From NCBI GenBank assembly GCA_900323505.1, contig OOIN01000035.1, forward strand, positions 186,001 through 250,000: a DNA stretch of 64,000 bases, read 5' to 3'. Source of the stretch: Ustilago trichophora. Lineage: Eukaryota; Basidiomycota; Ustilaginomycetes; Ustilaginales; Ustilaginaceae. Below are positions 40,373 to 51,123 of this stretch, piece after piece. A program made the translations under genes and the position numbers. How positions within the stretch are numbered: position 1 is the first letter of the stretch; each line of letters opens with the position of its first letter. The notes beneath the pieces are model-generated. The model had not been told where the DNA came from. It searched no databases and saw only the letters and a program-made list of their open reading frames with translations.

Positions 40373-43300
40373 TCAATCCGCCCCCGTTAGCGGATCATGT
40401 CTCCCATCCGGCGTAGAGCATCCTGCGCTTCTTGCCACTTCTCTTTCCGACGACAAAAGCAGATGCTCCTTTTCTTTGCCTTTGACACTTCCCTCGGTGC
40501 TGCTGGGATTCGGACTGACGCTCGGGTCAGTGTGGAAGCTAGGAGGCTGATCTTGAGCGCTGGTAGCTGGAGATTCGGCTCGGCTCTCGCTAAGGGGTGT
40601 CGTTCCGTGGCCAGATGGCATCTCGTCGATTGCGGTCAGCTGGCCAGGGGAGGAGACCATCATAGGTCCCAGTACCCCGTTACTGCTGCTGCTGCTGGAA
40701 GCGATGCCGGCCGATCCAATACCACCATGCTGCTGGTGCAAAGGCAAACTGCTGGGTGGGAGAGTGAGCGTGAAGCTTCGGCGTGGTTCGTGTACAGCGT
40801 TGTCTGCTTGCTGTTTCGGCGAGAGTGGCTCCATAGCCGTGGGTGGCATGCTACTGCGGCGTGCACGATTCGGGCTGAGGGCGAAGGAAACACCAGAAGT
40901 GGTGCGCTTGACGGAAGACATGCCGTTATTATCCCCAGCCCCACTCCCACTGCTGTTGCTACGTGTCCGGTCAACAACATTGAACGACGATCTAGGAGCA
41001 CCCGGTGCGACCGGAGGATCCACAACAAACGTGCTATCCCGATCCCACGTATCGTCGATATGCGACAAATCGTCATCCATCAGATCCTCCTGTTCCAACT
41101 CGTTTGGCAACAAGATAGCCCTGTCGATCGCCACCGGCAACCCTCTATGCCTACCCCTGATCATGACTGCAATCACGACCAACTTCGACAGCGTGTGGAA
41201 TCGCCCTGACAGACTGAAACTGTCAAAAGGTGTACCCAGACTCAAGCCTACCGTACCATAGGCCGAGGTGAGCTCGAACAGGCAGCTGAAGATTGTAAAC
41301 CAGCCGTTGCTGCTGGGATCTTGGATCTGGTCGCGCTCGATGATGCAGATGAGCCAGAGGGCGAAGCCGAGCCACCAGATATCGAAGGCGAGCTGACGAC
41401 GCGCGTGAGAGGCCAAAAAGGTGCCCCACACTTTGGCATTGTTCGACTCGTGCGGCAGACCAGGTTCCGCAGGTGCCTCGTCGACGTACACTCCCAGCGA
41501 CTTTTCTTCGTACACGTTGGTGCTTCGCACCGACATGGCGAGCGGGAACGCCGACAGATACATCATGACGACGTACAAGAACTGCACCGCCGGAGCCAGG
41601 GCCAGCAAGCTCACCACAGTGAAACCCGCCGCACGAACCGCAATCGACTGGAACAAGCCGTCAAAGATGCGAATGTTCAACTTGATCCCCTCGATGACCG
41701 GATTGCCGATATCCAGAATCAGGAAAGCCAGCCAATCTGTAAAGTTGAAGAGCACCAGGATGAAGAAGAGGAACCATGTCTGACTCGAGGGAAAGAGGTA
41801 GACAAAGCATCGACGTGGATGGTCGAGCAAGAACCTCAGGTCTTCATACAGCTTGGTTCGGGAGGGCACGCAGATCGAGATGATCCAGATGAAGAAGCGC
41901 AGCAGGATCGGGAAACCCGTGTTTCCGGCGAGGATGAGGAAACCCATGGGGATCAGGAGGAAGTATGCGTCTTGCATCTGGGTCATGCTAGTGTCGATCA
42001 AGGACATGCCTGTGTTGGTGTAGGCCGAGACGACGTTGAAGGCCCAGAAGAAGGTGTAGTTGGGCTTGTTGGGACCTTGGGCATCAAATACGGAACGGTA
42101 CTTGGCAAAAGCCCCGCTGCTGATGTATGGGGCTACCATGGTGAACATGGTGAGATTGACCAGCAGCCAGTAGGCGGGGACCAATTTGGCGAGCAGATCG
42201 AGAGCGCGATATTCAACACCACCGAGCTCATCACGCTGAGCTTCTGTGAGGGCATGGAAGCGCGAGTTGCCTGTCACAGTGGCGTCGAAGGAGAGATAAG
42301 GTGCTGCCTTGGTGCCACTCTCGGTGAGACCGCCGCCCGAACGAACCGATGTAAAAGTGGCGGTGTGGGGCATGGTCATGGTCCTCTGGAATCGCTCCTG
42401 GACACCAGGAACGGCCTTCTTGATGGCCATACCGGCAATCTCGAGTGGGGTCGGGAAACCACCGAATCCACGCTGCTTGGATGAAGTCTGAGTGCGTGCC
42501 AGTGGCACGCCTGTCCTTCCACCGCTACGGCCTGAAACGTAAGAACGACCGGTGATGGTGCGATTGATGGTGTTGTTACGATAACGCAAGCCACTGGCAG
42601 TGTTGTAGTTCTGGCCGGTGGTGTAGCCCACATTTTCACGTTGATGCAAGTCGGAGGGAGAACGATAGTCGCTGGGAACAGCAAACTCGACTGTCTGTGC
42701 TCGGGGGAACATGTCGTGCTTCTCGTGGGTCATGTAAGTGTTCATGAGACCAGTGTCCGAGCCACGTCGGAAATGCGATTGAGGTGGATCCGAGACTCGT
42801 CTGCCACGCCCCATGATCTGGTGTTCTGGAAATCGGGCGCGGAGAGGTGATGAGCGTGTAGTCTGCTCGAGCTTGAGATCATCCGCATCTTCATCTGTGA
42901 CAGCCTCTTCATCGTCAGAGTCGGCATCAGGGTCGTGACGGCCATCGAAGCGTGGGATGGAGAGGCGTCGACGTGGAGCTGGGTCTAGTGGGCTTGTAGC
43001 AGCGGCGGTAGCGCCGCTGGCACCGTTGTTGGCATCGGTGTCGTGAGGGAGCGAGATGCGAATGCTGGGCTGCTGGTGATGTTCATCGGAAGTGACGGAG
43101 GGTTGCCTGTCGCGATCGGTCGAGAGGATACTGACGCCCGGCTGAGCAGGAGCGAGTCGAGGTGAACCAAGCTGCTGTGGCTCTCTAGAGGACGCGGCTG
43201 CAGCTGCTGCAGGATCGGTGTAGTGCAAGACAGCAGGTTGATCTGGGATAGTGTTGGAAGGATCACCTGCCGAATTGATGAGGAAGGCGGGACCGTCAAT

Positions 43301-43930
43301 GCGACGAATCATGTCTGCGCGAAGCGGTCCGCGTTTGGCCTTGCTCTTTTGCTTGTTCTTTTCGATGCGTCGCATTTCGATGTGACCGCTGGAGCTCGAG
43401 TCGGTGCGGTCGGGCTCGGTGTCGCTCATGGTAGTGGCGCTGTCGGAGGATTTGAGACCGACCATACGCTGCAGCTTGGCGATATTGTGTCGTCGCTCTC
43501 TACGCTCCTGCTCTTCAATGTCGTCGACACGTTTGCGCACCTTTGCGCTGCGACGGACGACACGATCGAATTTGCGACGGAAGAAGCTTCTGCGGATCCA
43601 GATCATGGTGATACTGACGGCCGAGATGTTGCCGATGCACATGAGGATGAAGAGGATGGCCTGTTGACCTCCATTGGTTGTGCTGATGTTGATGGTGACC
43701 AGACCTGTGACGGTCATGGCCGAGACGCAGACGAAGAGCGAGTCGATAAACTTGATGTGATTCTCACCATTGCATGCGTAGAAGATGGCGGCAGCGATAA
43801 GAGGAGTGAAGGTGAAGACGAGGGCGTGGACTCGGAAAAAGTTGAGGTTTTTACCGCACCATCGGCCGAAGGAGCGGAACTTGTCGCGGACGGCGGTGGC
43901 CGGTGGACTGGACGTTATACGTTCGAGCAT
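40373..43930 (-). CDS. TRK1: Trk-type potassium transporter
   Basis: 1185 residues, one exon. The protein has four M1-P-M2 units, each with a K+-filter-like loop. Unit one lies near residues 25-110 (SAMTVTGLVTINIST). A hydrophilic loop of about 450 residues follows, rich in Ser, Arg and Asp, which is typical of fungal Trk. Then come unit two (NVVSAYTNTGMSLID, with LAGNTGFPILLRF), unit three (SIAVRAAGFTVVSL) and unit four (LTSAYGTVGLSLG), and a long disordered C-terminus. Fungal Trk proteins bring K+ (and Na+) in at the plasma membrane. The ATG at 43930 lies directly before a short basic N-terminus and the first helix. Confidence 0.96.
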   Translation of the reverse strand: MLERITSSPPATAVRDKFRSFGRWCGKNLNFFRVHALVFTFTPLIAAAIFYACNGENHIKFIDSLFVCVSAMTVTGLVTINISTTNGGQQAILFILMCIGNISAVSITMIWIRRSFFRRKFDRVVRRSAKVRKRVDDIEEQERRERRHNIAKLQRMVGLKSSDSATTMSDTEPDRTDSSSSGHIEMRRIEKNKQKSKAKRGPLRADMIRRIDGPAFLINSAGDPSNTIPDQPAVLHYTDPAAAAAASSREPQQLGSPRLAPAQPGVSILSTDRDRQPSVTSDEHHQQPSIRISLPHDTDANNGASGATAAATSPLDPAPRRRLSIPRFDGRHDPDADSDDEEAVTDEDADDLKLEQTTRSSPLRARFPEHQIMGRGRRVSDPPQSHFRRGSDTGLMNTYMTHEKHDMFPRAQTVEFAVPSDYRSPSDLHQRENVGYTTGQNYNTASGLRYRNNTINRTITGRSYVSGRSGGRTGVPLARTQTSSKQRGFGGFPTPLEIAGMAIKKAVPGVQERFQRTMTMPHTATFTSVRSGGGLTESGTKAAPYLSFDATVTGNSRFHALTEAQRDELGGVEYRALDLLAKLVPAYWLLVNLTMFTMVAPYISSGAFAKYRSVFDAQGPNKPNYTFFWAFNVVSAYTNTGMSLIDTSMTQMQDAYFLLIPMGFLILAGNTGFPILLRFFIWIISICVPSRTKLYEDLRFLLDHPRRCFVYLFPSSQTWFLFFILVLFNFTDWLAFLILDIGNPVIEGIKLNIRIFDGLFQSIAVRAAGFTVVSLLALAPAVQFLYVVMMYLSAFPLAMSVRSTNVYEEKSLGVYVDEAPAEPGLPHESNNAKVWGTFLASHARRQLAFDIWWLGFALWLICIIERDQIQDPSSNGWFTIFSCLFELTSAYGTVGLSLGTPFDSFSLSGRFHTLSKLVVIAVMIRGRHRGLPVAIDRAILLPNELEQEDLMDDDLSHIDDTWDRDSTFVVDPPVAPGAPRSSFNVVDRTRSNSSGSGAGDNNGMSSVKRTTSGVSFALSPNRARRSSMPPTAMEPLSPKQQADNAVHEPRRSFTLTLPPSSLPLHQQHGGIGSAGIASSSSSSNGVLGPMMVSSPGQLTAIDEMPSGHGTTPLSESRAESPATSAQDQPPSFHTDPSVSPNPSSTEGSVKGKEKEHLLLSSEREVARSAGCSTPDGRHDPLTGAD

Positions 43931-46747
43931 GTTGATATGGTATTTGAGCAGCAGCTATCGAGAGCAACTGCAAGGTGAAGGGTGGCGTGGTTGATCTAAG
44001 TTAGGATACGAAGAGAGATGGTGCTGCCAAATGAGACAGCTTGCAAGGTCATCGAACACTGGACATGATGTATATCGAGTTGGAGAGATGGTGAGTGCGG
44101 TTTGAAAGCAAGGTGGACAAGGACGAAGGAAGCGCTCAAGCGATGATCGATGTGATAGTCGGACCGAGATCGATAGCGGTGATGGCTGGCTGCTGCGAGA
44201 TATCAGTGGTCGGGTGTGCTCCGAGATGATGACAATGGTACTTAGCACGGAGCCGGTGTGTGAGTGTGATTGGTGATGGTGTGGCTGAGTCCAAGGAGTG
44301 ATGAAGAGGAAGCGTTGTGAGCCAAGATCGGGTGACCCGAAGAGGCAAGGTGTTGCCTTGTATGCTGATGAATGTGAGCGAGCCAAGGGAAACGGACGAG
44401 CCGAACCAAAACGGTGACTGTGACTCTGTGAGAGGAACACACACAGGAGGAGCAACAAACACACACTACTGCGCTCTGCTGCCCTGTTTTGGGTGCGTGT
44501 TGGCGTGACGAAATTCAAGAGAAAAGGTGGAGAAAATTGCCAAAAATCGCAAAATCGCATCTCTCCCCTTTTCTCTCTGCTACACAGAGTACTGTATCTT
44601 GAGGCTTATGGGCCTCGTTTGTAGTCGGAACGTGTGTCCATCGCATCGAGGGTCTGGTCTCGCCTCGTCACCGGCGGGCCGATTCTGCTTTTTCTCTCTT
44701 GCAAAGCTTCTAAATCGAGAATTTCAATTCGTCCTCCCATACCACTCTGTTGCATGAAAATACTGTGATGCTACGGCTTTCAGGCACACAAGCTGTCTGC
44801 CTCTTCTTTTTTTTTTTCTGATCTTTTTCTCCTCAGCCCACCACTTTGCTTGGCATTCGCTCGTCTCTCGTATCCATCATTCTCTGACGAGTCCTCGGCA
44901 GCACAGTATGATCTCATCTTGTTGCACCACGATCAGACCCAAAAACGTGTAGATCAGTGAGCAATACTTTGCTTGATAAGTTAGCATCTAATTGCGATTT
45001 GAGCAAGTTTCGCGCGCTGCTTCTTGTTTTTGTTTCGAGGTCTCGGTCGCACCCCTGCAGCTGCAACCAGTAAAACGTGCATCTTCTCCGTTCGAGGCGG
45101 CGGCGAAAACCACGCGGAGAAAATTGCAAGAAAAAGTCAGAGTGTGAGAGCTAAACGAACTCTCATGCTGATGGGTTGAGGGTTTTTCAGCGATTTTCAA
45201 ATAGGTGTTTTTTTCGCTTGAATTTGTTAAATCTCTTTTCAGGCCGTCTAGTTCGAACTGCTTTTCGTTCGCTTCCTGTGTTCTACTTGGCAAGTTCCGC
45301 ATTCATCCTTCAGGTTACATACGCTATCAATAACGAGAGACGTACCGACATCGGGCTATTGCGGTAGAGTCTGCAAGATTCATGACATGTCACTGACCAG
45401 AGTAAGTCTTTCACTCTCATAAGTGTTGTTAAGGCGCAGCCTCGATGGTCCTCTCTGTTTTAATAGTCGACGATACCGATGATTCGAATTGATCGGCTCT
45501 TGTCTGGCAACTGGCGTGCTCGCTAGCCCAGTCTTAACGATAGAAGATCGCGGTCAGTCACAGCCTTTCTCGTCACAAACAATCTGTACGACAGGAACTC
45601 GACGTGTGGCGACGCCAGCATCTTTTGTTGCTTCCCTCTGCTCTGATCAAATCGATTCAGTCCGCCCACTCAACTGCACTGCCACCGCCACACTTGAATC
45701 TGCCAATGTCATTGTTGTAAGCACCCTCGTCTGAATGATAAATGTGTCAGACAGTCAAAGCCGGTCCCCTCCCCTTGACTCCTATCCAATTAGCGGTACT
45801 GTGTTACTGCGACACCGTGCACTGTGTCTTTCATTTGCGAAAACATCATTGTCAGCCCTCCTCCCCCCTCTCTCATCCATGACAGTTCCCACCAACCATC
45901 TCCTTCCCCCTCACCGGCCAACTTGGATCCTTTGTCATGCTTTACTCCCACCGGCGTTTCAGAGTCAATGAAGGCGACCGCCTTGCTCAAAACCAGCTTG
46001 AGGTCAGCTCCATCGTCATGCTGACGACCGAGTCGTTCCTGTAATCGCAAGTGAATGCGAGGTCCGCGCTTGAGATTCCATTGTGCTTTTCAGTCTCTTC
46101 CCCCCTTGCAACCCGATTGGCGCCAACGACATTCCCTGCCCCACACTTCATATCTCTCGTTGCACACCTCGGTTGTCACCAATCTCTTCTCGAGTGACCT
46201 ACCTTGACCCATCGTTGCAGCCAAACGCTTCAACAACTCGTGCTGGCACCCTGTTAGCACAGATCTACCTTTCTTCTCGCCGCGAGCTCGTTGCATGATT
46301 TCTCCAAATCCGACCACGCATCTCTCGTACCTGACAGAATCGGGGACCTTTTCCAGCACGTCTCATCGCAACCGCTCACAAGCGACAATCGCTTCCGCCC
46401 ACCAAAGTGTGGGATCCTCGAGGTGGCGGTGGGAATCTTGCGTGAGCAACTCGCGACGCCACTGAGATCAATCGATGCCACCAACCGTCTTCTGATGAAC
46501 CTCTGTCTGCCACTCGTCTCCCAACAAATCTTTGCCAGATAACCCCTGCAATGGTGCATGAATGAGGTCCTCCGGTTCGCCAGCTGCAGCCACGCATTTC
46601 GGGGGGACTAGCTACGTCGTCAGATGACTCGTTGTCCCCCATCATGTACACTGGCTAATTTGGCACTCTATACCCACCCATCTCACTAGCGCAAGAGTCT
46701 GAGTCGCCTCTGATCTCAATGCAGTCCCGCCTCAAAGACATGCAGGC
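43931..46747. other. Long divergent promoter region (Trk and GH10 xylanase)
   Basis: About 2.8 kb between two divergent genes. Only short frames without family motifs are present. TG/CA-rich and AG-rich stretches flank the Trk side. The xylanase side ends in a TATA box and CT-rich leader. A spacer this long before a secreted enzyme gene suggests complex regulation, though no specific site was identified. Confidence 0.55.
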
Positions 46748-46754
46748 TATATAA
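46748..46754 (+). promoter_or_regulatory. TATA box of the GH10 gene
   Basis: TATATAA lies 138 bp before the ATG at 46892 and is followed by a C/T-rich leader. Confidence 0.55.
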
Positions 46755-46891
46755 TCCAGGCCCTCCGAGCTCTCAACTCCTTCTTCCGCTCCTCATCCCT
46801 TTTCTTCTCTCCAAAGACTGTGGACAGTCTCTATCTTCCCTTCACTATTTCCCCTTTCCCTTCCCATTTTCCTCTTTCATACTTTCGCAAG

Positions 46892-48565
46892 ATGGTGAGC
46901 TCAAAGCTTGCCCTCGTGCTCATGCTCACCGCTGGCGGTGTCTTGGGCCGTTCTTCCGACAACCTTAGACGGCTGGACCGTCGTCAACAGCCCGGCGGCG
47001 GCGGTGGTGGTGGTTTCGGAAATGGAGGCGCTGACCCTCTCTTGCATCCTGCCACCTCAGGAGCCGGTGCTTCACTCTCTGCTACGAGCGGCGCCCAACA
47101 CCATTGGGCCACTGACGCCTCTGGCATGACGGGTGCCGAGTTGAAAGAGCATCTGCCTCCAGGCTTCTTCCTCGGTACTTCGGTAGACGGTCCCGACCTC
47201 AAGGACCCCGTTGCCCTTTCGCTCGTCAAGTACATGCCATGGGTCACGCCAGGCAATGCCCTCAAGATGCAGTCTGTTTACGAAAACGAGAATCAGTGGA
47301 AGGAAGTTCTCGACGCTGTCACCAAAAGTGCAGGCGACACCAAGATTAAATGGAAGTACCACACGCTCATCTGGGGTGCCCAGCAGAGCAAAACCATGAT
47401 GCAGCAGTCGTTCAGCAAGGAAGCCATGATGAAGACCATCACCGACTTTGTCACCAACAAGATGTGCTCCAAGATCATCAAGGAGACCGACTTCTGGGCC
47501 ATCGATGTGCTCAACGAAGTCTTTGACGACAGTGGCAATGGCTTCAAGAAGAATGGTTACTTTGAAGTCATCGGTGAGGAAGGATACAAGGAAATCTTCA
47601 AGCTGGTCAAGCAAAAGTGTCCCAACTATAAGCTCATCATCAATGAGTACGGCTTAGAAACCGCCTCGAGTCCCAAGAGCAACTTTGCCTTTAAGACGAT
47701 CAAGTCGTGGCTTGCAGATGGTGTTGGAATCGATGCCGTCGCCCTTCAGTACCACGTTCAGCTCGACAACAAGTACGAGGACATGCTCGCTTCGATTCAA
47801 CGCTGGACTAAGGAGTCGATTCCCGTCATTCTCTCCGAGATTGACATTCCCATCAACCTTCCTCCTTCCAAGGAAGATCTCGAGAAGCAGGCGCAGCAGT
47901 ACGGTAATGTGATCCAGGCGGCTCTCGAAGGTGGTGCCTTTGGCGCTACGTTCTGGGGCATAACAGACCTGCACACCTGGTTCGGCACCCAGACCGAGCA
48001 GGGCGTGGGTCACGGCACCAAGGGTGCTCCTCTGCTCTTTGATGCCCAGGGCAAGCCCAAGCCCGCTGTTGCTGCCATCGTTGACGTCTTTAAGAAGTGG
48101 GGCAACAAGCAGGCTGGTATCGAAGGTGGTCGTGCCACCGACATCGGCAGCGGCAATGGTGGTAAGGATGGCAGCAGCGACACGTCTGGTGATGCTGGTG
48201 CTGGTGCTGGTGCTGGTGCCGGTGCTGGTGCTGGTGCTGGTGCAGGAGCTGGTGCTGGTGCTGGTGCTGGTGGTGCTGGTGCTGGTGGTGCTGGTGCTGG
48301 TGGTGCTGGTGGTTGGGGAGGTATGCCCGGAGGCGGAGGTCCTGGTGGTCCAGGTAAGCCAGGCTGGAATGGTCAACATGGCGGACCTTGGATTCATCCC
48401 AAGACGCCTCATTACGGACTTGCCCAGCCCGGTCCTGAACTTAGTGGCTGGGGTGGAGCACCCGGAGGAGGCTTCCCTGGCGGTAACACCGAACGTGAAG
48501 ACTACAGTCCCAACGGACACAAGCAGCACCGTCGTGCCATGGCTGCTCAGCGTCGTCGTCGCTAA
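46892..48565 (+). CDS. Secreted GH10 endo-xylanase with Gly-Ala-rich tail
   Basis: 557 residues. A signal peptide (MVSSKLALVLMLTAGGVLG) and a KR-like site (LDRRQQ) suggest removal of a propeptide. A poly-Gly linker follows, then a GH10 barrel (about 85-415). Catalytic residues are the acid/base Glu209 (DVLNEVFDD) and the nucleophile Glu316 (LSEIDIP). Subsite residues are present in TPGNALK, HTLIW, QYHV and FWGITD. The second His of the usual HTLVWH is Gly here. The tail from about 435 alternates Gly and Ala for about 40 residues, then turns Gly/Pro/Trp-rich (GGWGGMPGGGG) and ends basic (AAQRRRR). Such a tail is not a known carbohydrate-binding module; wall anchoring or self-association is possible. 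The enzyme should cut beta-1,4-xylan in plant walls. Confidence 0.92.
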   Translation: MVSSKLALVLMLTAGGVLGRSSDNLRRLDRRQQPGGGGGGGFGNGGADPLLHPATSGAGASLSATSGAQHHWATDASGMTGAELKEHLPPGFFLGTSVDGPDLKDPVALSLVKYMPWVTPGNALKMQSVYENENQWKEVLDAVTKSAGDTKIKWKYHTLIWGAQQSKTMMQQSFSKEAMMKTITDFVTNKMCSKIIKETDFWAIDVLNEVFDDSGNGFKKNGYFEVIGEEGYKEIFKLVKQKCPNYKLIINEYGLETASSPKSNFAFKTIKSWLADGVGIDAVALQYHVQLDNKYEDMLASIQRWTKESIPVILSEIDIPINLPPSKEDLEKQAQQYGNVIQAALEGGAFGATFWGITDLHTWFGTQTEQGVGHGTKGAPLLFDAQGKPKPAVAAIVDVFKKWGNKQAGIEGGRATDIGSGNGGKDGSSDTSGDAGAGAGAGAGAGAGAGAGAGAGAGAGGAGAGGAGAGGAGGWGGMPGGGGPGGPGKPGWNGQHGGPWIHPKTPHYGLAQPGPELSGWGGAPGGGFPGGNTEREDYSPNGHKQHRRAMAAQRRRR

Positions 48566-48752
48566 GCGTCACTCCTTGCTCTTCTCCTTTCCTTTTTCAG
48601 GGACGATTGTCCTCTCGGTTCTCGATCTCAAAATCTTTCCTTTCCACCGCATTCAACGCCTGTGATTTCTCGCACGCCTTAATTCATGCGTGCGTTTGAG
48701 CGTGTGATGTTGTATCAAGCTTGTTCCTCTTCTACTCTATGACTGGTTAATA

Positions 48753-49640
48753 TTACAAAGTCTTCTTACTCCTTTGCTTCTTCTCCTTGTATTCGCCCAC
48801 CCTTTTCACGTAGGGAAACCAACCATCGACCAATTCAAAGTTTTCAGCACCCTGCTTTTCGCCCACAGCCAACTGGGTTCCAGCCGTGATCAAACAATAC
48901 GCACCCCATCCGGTGAGGATATGCCACCAACCGTGACCCTCCAGAAGCACGGCCCACGGATAGCCCACTTTGTGCCTGGCCTGTGTTAGATTGTAGCAAA
49001 AGATGTTGTCTACGTTCCAGATGGCGAAACCGGTGAGGAAGATTATGGCGCCGAAGAGGTAAAGATTTTGAATTTGGGATTTTCGGATTTTGCCGATGGA
49101 GGTGGTGTTGAGGTAGGAAGATGGGTTTCGAAGGAGATGTATGACGCGAAGTGTGGATGCGATTTGGATGGATGCATATGCGACTTGATGGAAGACTGGA
49201 TTTCCATTTCGAAGGTATACCACGGTGATGCACACTACGAGTAGGATGAGACTTGTGGGTAGTAGGAGTCGAAAACGTGGTTTGGCATATGCTCTCTGTG
49301 TCTCGCAGACACAGTATGTCAGCCAGGCACTGGTGTAGATCATCGGAAGCTCGTCTAACAGTTGGGTAGAGTAGGTCAGCGTGGCGTGGAACCAGGCAGA
49401 TCCGAATCCGACCAGAGCTACACCAAGATGACAGATGGAATAGCGGAGTGGAAGACGTTGTTGCCGTGTAACGCGATAGCCGTAGAGGGAGAGCAGGATG
49501 AAAAAGATGTTGGTCAGGGTGTTGACGGGTTCAGCGATGTAGTGGGAAAAGGCGTATTTGGTCTCACACCACTGAAGGGTGGATGTAATGGGTCCCCAAT
49601 AGCCAACGGGTGGTGGAGTGGGAGGTTGATACCATGACAT
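48753..49640 (-). CDS. YPC1: Alkaline ceramidase (YPC1/YDC1 family)
   Basis: 295 residues with about seven membrane segments. The ceramidase motifs are visible: GYWGPITSTLQWCETKYAFSHYIAEPVNTLTN at the N-terminus, GSAWFHATLTYSTQLLDELPMIY, and GHGWWHILTGWGAYC near the end. These contain the Ser, His and Asp residues that hold the catalytic Zn. The enzyme splits ceramide or phytoceramide into a long-chain base and fatty acid in the ER or Golgi. The ATG at 49640 is the first in frame. The C-terminus ends in a basic stretch (EKKQRSKKTL) compatible with ER retrieval. Tail to tail with the xylanase gene, 187 bp apart. Confidence 0.95.
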   Translation of the reverse strand: MSWYQPPTPPPVGYWGPITSTLQWCETKYAFSHYIAEPVNTLTNIFFILLSLYGYRVTRQQRLPLRYSICHLGVALVGFGSAWFHATLTYSTQLLDELPMIYTSAWLTYCVCETQRAYAKPRFRLLLPTSLILLVVCITVVYLRNGNPVFHQVAYASIQIASTLRVIHLLRNPSSYLNTTSIGKIRKSQIQNLYLFGAIIFLTGFAIWNVDNIFCYNLTQARHKVGYPWAVLLEGHGWWHILTGWGAYCLITAGTQLAVGEKQGAENFELVDGWFPYVKRVGEYKEKKQRSKKTL

Positions 49641-50168
49641 TTTGGCGGCGGTGGCGGTGACAGGCAACCCTCGTGGTGTGATGCGAACAAGGCTGGATGG
49701 AGGAAGGCAAGACTTGTAGCAACTCTTGGTGATGGTTGTGGTGGAACAAAGCGATGTCAAACAAAGAACGATTTCAAAGTGTTACCTATTCGTGTGTTTT
49801 CACGAGCTTCTGTGCGTCACGTCACGGATGCTGTACACCGATGCGAAATAAGCAAGATGACAGCTCAAGACCCTTTTTTTCCCTTTTCCCTTTTTTTTGG
49901 CTAATTCCTCGGAAGCCGGAACTCAAATTCGCCACCGAAGCCTAGACCATGATGAAGAGAGTAGATAGAGTTGTTCGAGTTGCGGGGGGTTTGGTTGGTT
50001 GACATTGTCCTCTTCTCCATCACGCTCTTTCAATTTTTTTTTCTTGGTATCCTCTTCGCCTTGGCACACTATCTATCTTATCATCCAAGCTCGCATTCCA
50101 CTTGCATCGCATCCTTACGCTACCTCGAATCCACACACCATCGTGCCACCTCAATCGCAACAAGGCAG

Positions 50169-50969
50169 ATGCCACCAGCCGCCAACGTGTGCTCATCCTC
50201 TTCGAGCTTGGAGAAGAAACGCAAGCGAGTTTCGCGGGCGTGCGATCAATGTTTTCTGAAAAAGGATCGATGTGATGGACTGCAACCCGTGTGTACGTTG
50301 TGTGTTGAACTCGATCGTACGTGTACCTACGATCGACCTGAACGCAAACGAGGGCCTACTCAAGGCCTACGTCCCAGGTTGGAACAGCGCATTATGGCCC
50401 TAGAAACCGTGCTTGGATTCCTCCTCCAGTCCATCACAAACGATGTAGATACAGCAAGCTTGAAAAAATCCGACGAATCCCAAAGACAAATTTGGAGACA
50501 ACAAGGTTGGTTGAACAGCAAAGTTAGGTTGGAATTGCAGGATCTTATGGGGTTAGAGCCAAATCTCGTAACATCCAATGTCGAACCTTTCAACCACCCA
50601 ATCTCGACTCAATCTCAAAATACAACAGCTGCAGAGCGACAAGACTCCGATTCAGACTACAGCGAAGTCGACCTCTCCCTCCCCGCTTCGCACAATCCCC
50701 TCAACCCCACCGTCCACCCTCCGTCCCCGGAATCAAGCTCATTCACCCTCCCCCTGCTTTCGTCGGGCAAAGGTGGAAGCAGTCTCAACCGTGGCCTGGT
50801 ACCCCGTGGTGCAGATCCAAACGCCGTACTCGGAGGATTCGAAATCGAATTCGGTGGTAGCGAACAGGATGTCGATTGGGTACGACGTTTCGTTCCGCCT
50901 TCCTCTTCTTCTGGAGGTGGTGCTGCTCGAAGAAGAGAAGAAGCAGATTCTGGCCACAGCTCGAATTGA
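50169..50969 (+). CDS. Zn2Cys6 transcription regulator, short form
   Basis: 266 residues. The binuclear zinc cluster is complete: C25, C28, C35, C42, C45 and C52 (CX2CX6CX6CX2CX6C), followed by a basic linker ERKRGPTQGLRPRLEQRIMALETVLGFLL. This linker is of the RGPxxGL type seen in Rgt1/XlnR-like regulators and leads into a short coiled coil. No middle homology domain follows; the rest is Ser/Pro-rich and acidic. It would bind CGG-type sites as a dimer and could repress or activate. It lies 1.6 kb from the xylanase gene, which may be coincidence. The chosen ATG avoids a hydrophobic upstream extension that looks untranslated. Confidence 0.88.
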   Translation: MPPAANVCSSSSSLEKKRKRVSRACDQCFLKKDRCDGLQPVCTLCVELDRTCTYDRPERKRGPTQGLRPRLEQRIMALETVLGFLLQSITNDVDTASLKKSDESQRQIWRQQGWLNSKVRLELQDLMGLEPNLVTSNVEPFNHPISTQSQNTTAAERQDSDSDYSEVDLSLPASHNPLNPTVHPPSPESSSFTLPLLSSGKGGSSLNRGLVPRGADPNAVLGGFEIEFGGSEQDVDWVRRFVPPSSSSGGGAARRREEADSGHSSN

Positions 50970-51123
50970 AAAAAGCCTTTTGTACATCAAGCTTTTGACC
51001 CCCCGTCAAATTTCAGTGTTCTGACTTTGGTGTGCTAACAGTACGCATGTATATGTTGTTTGGAGTGGATCGAGTAACAAGGATGAAGCAGACTGATGGG
51101 TCTTACCATGGGTTGAGGGAGTT

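Noticed and set aside
44136..44466. Open frames upstream of the Trk gene
   Set aside because: They are rich in Ser, His and Thr from simple sequence, with no ATG context or family motif; more likely leader or promoter.
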